Positions 14,188-14,408 of a stretch of DNA of 14,408 bases are shown one piece after another. The position numbers and the translations under genes are program-made. Source of the stretch: Bacteroidales bacterium H5 (GTDB lineage Bacteria > Bacteroidota > Bacteroidia > Bacteroidales > Muribaculaceae); NCBI GenBank assembly GCA_001701225.1, contig DAAQ01000024.1:1-14408 (forward strand), given 5' to 3'. The notes below the pieces were generated by a model that did not search any database, had not been told where the DNA came from, and saw only the letters and a program-made list of their open reading frames with translations. Position 1 is the stretch's first letter, and every line of letters begins with the position of its first letter.

Positions 14188-14408
14188 ATGACCTTACAGA
14201 CCATCATACGCATAACCGCCACAGGCACAGCCCTCATCACTGCCCTCTCCGTGTGCGGGGCGCCGGTGACGCCCGAGGCTGCGCTCGGACGTATCGAGGC
14301 CGAGGCTCCGCAGTATAAGCCCGGCAAAGCCGCGGCAAAGATGCGCCTTGTGCATACCCACAGCTCGGATGCCGTGCCGATGGTCTACGTGTTTGCGGGA
14401 GCGGACGG
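14188..14408 (+). CDS. Second C10 protease paralog, N-terminal fragment (runs off the window)
   Basis: An open frame starts with ATG 10 bp after the first protease stop and stays open to the window end (73 full codons). It begins MTLQTIIRITATGTALITAL, a signal peptide, and continues with CGAPVTPEAALGRIEAEAP and the same pro-region as the first gene. Only the first 12 codons differ clearly from the 11 of copy 1; from codon 13 on, the DNA is nearly identical. The catalytic domain is not in view, so activity cannot be judged. The 10-bp gap without a promoter suggests cotranscription with the first gene. This is probably the second member of a tandem protease set; a truncated duplicate cannot be excluded. 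Confidence 0.85.
   Translation, partial: MTLQTIIRITATGTALITALSVCGAPVTPEAALGRIEAEAPQYKPGKAAAKMRLVHTHSSDAVPMVYVFAGAD
14224..14408 (+). repeat. Direct repeat copy 2 (5' part of second protease gene)
   Basis: Counterpart of 12147-12331, at an offset of 2077 bp, with three mismatches seen by eye. The similarity begins abruptly at GGCACAGCCCTCAT, after unlike first codons and unlike upstream DNA. That is what a gene-conversion or unequal-crossover boundary would look like. Confidence 0.95.

Overview
This window looks like chromosomal DNA from a member of Bacteroidales. The GC-rich coding sequence, frequent 1-4 nt gene overlaps, weak or absent Shine-Dalgarno sequences, and three promoters of the Bacteroidetes type (TTTG, 19-20 bp, TAnnTTTG) all point that way. 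So do a WbqC/LepB/DapB cluster, an OprO/P-type porin and a C10 (streptopain-like) protease with a GIYIVNGKK-type C-terminal tail. A Muribaculaceae-like gut bacterium is my best guess, at low confidence below the order level.

Minus strand, 36-2886: dapB, lepB and a WbqC-family gene are chained by 4-nt and 1-nt overlaps (lysine/peptidoglycan precursor synthesis, signal peptidase I, probable glycan assembly). Minus strand, 2983-4656: an ECF-type sigma factor followed after 30 bp by an outer-membrane porin, behind a clear promoter at 4780-4811. Minus strand, 4953-11673: a nearly complete histidine operon in the order hisG-hisD-hisCB-hisH-hisA-hisF-hisIE, with a promoter at 11704-11735. It covers every step except histidinol-phosphate phosphatase. 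HisC is fused directly to the IGP dehydratase domain, and the HAD phosphatase domain that is the N-terminal half of the usual bifunctional HisB is absent.

Plus strand, 12114-14408: a complete secreted C10 cysteine protease gene, transcribed divergently from hisG with its own promoter at 12050-12080. Ten bases after its stop a second, truncated copy begins. Its presequence and pro-region are almost identical at the DNA level (182 of 185 positions by eye), so this is the start of a tandem protease array.

The least ordinary signal lies in the gene spacers. Wherever the minus-strand genes do not overlap, the gap is filled with degenerate short tandem repeats of two kinds: 7-bp units (AACCTTT-like or CTAATTT-like on the plus strand) and 9-bp units (CTAGTTGAA-like or TCTTATAAG-like). 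In three spacers (porin/dapB, hisA/hisF, hisD/hisCB) they occur in the same order: TTAAAG-rich repeats at the upstream gene's stop codon, then 9-bp units running towards the downstream start. The stop codons of hisD, hisA, hisF and hisIE lie inside the repeats, and the last residues of HisIE and HisA are encoded by repeat units.
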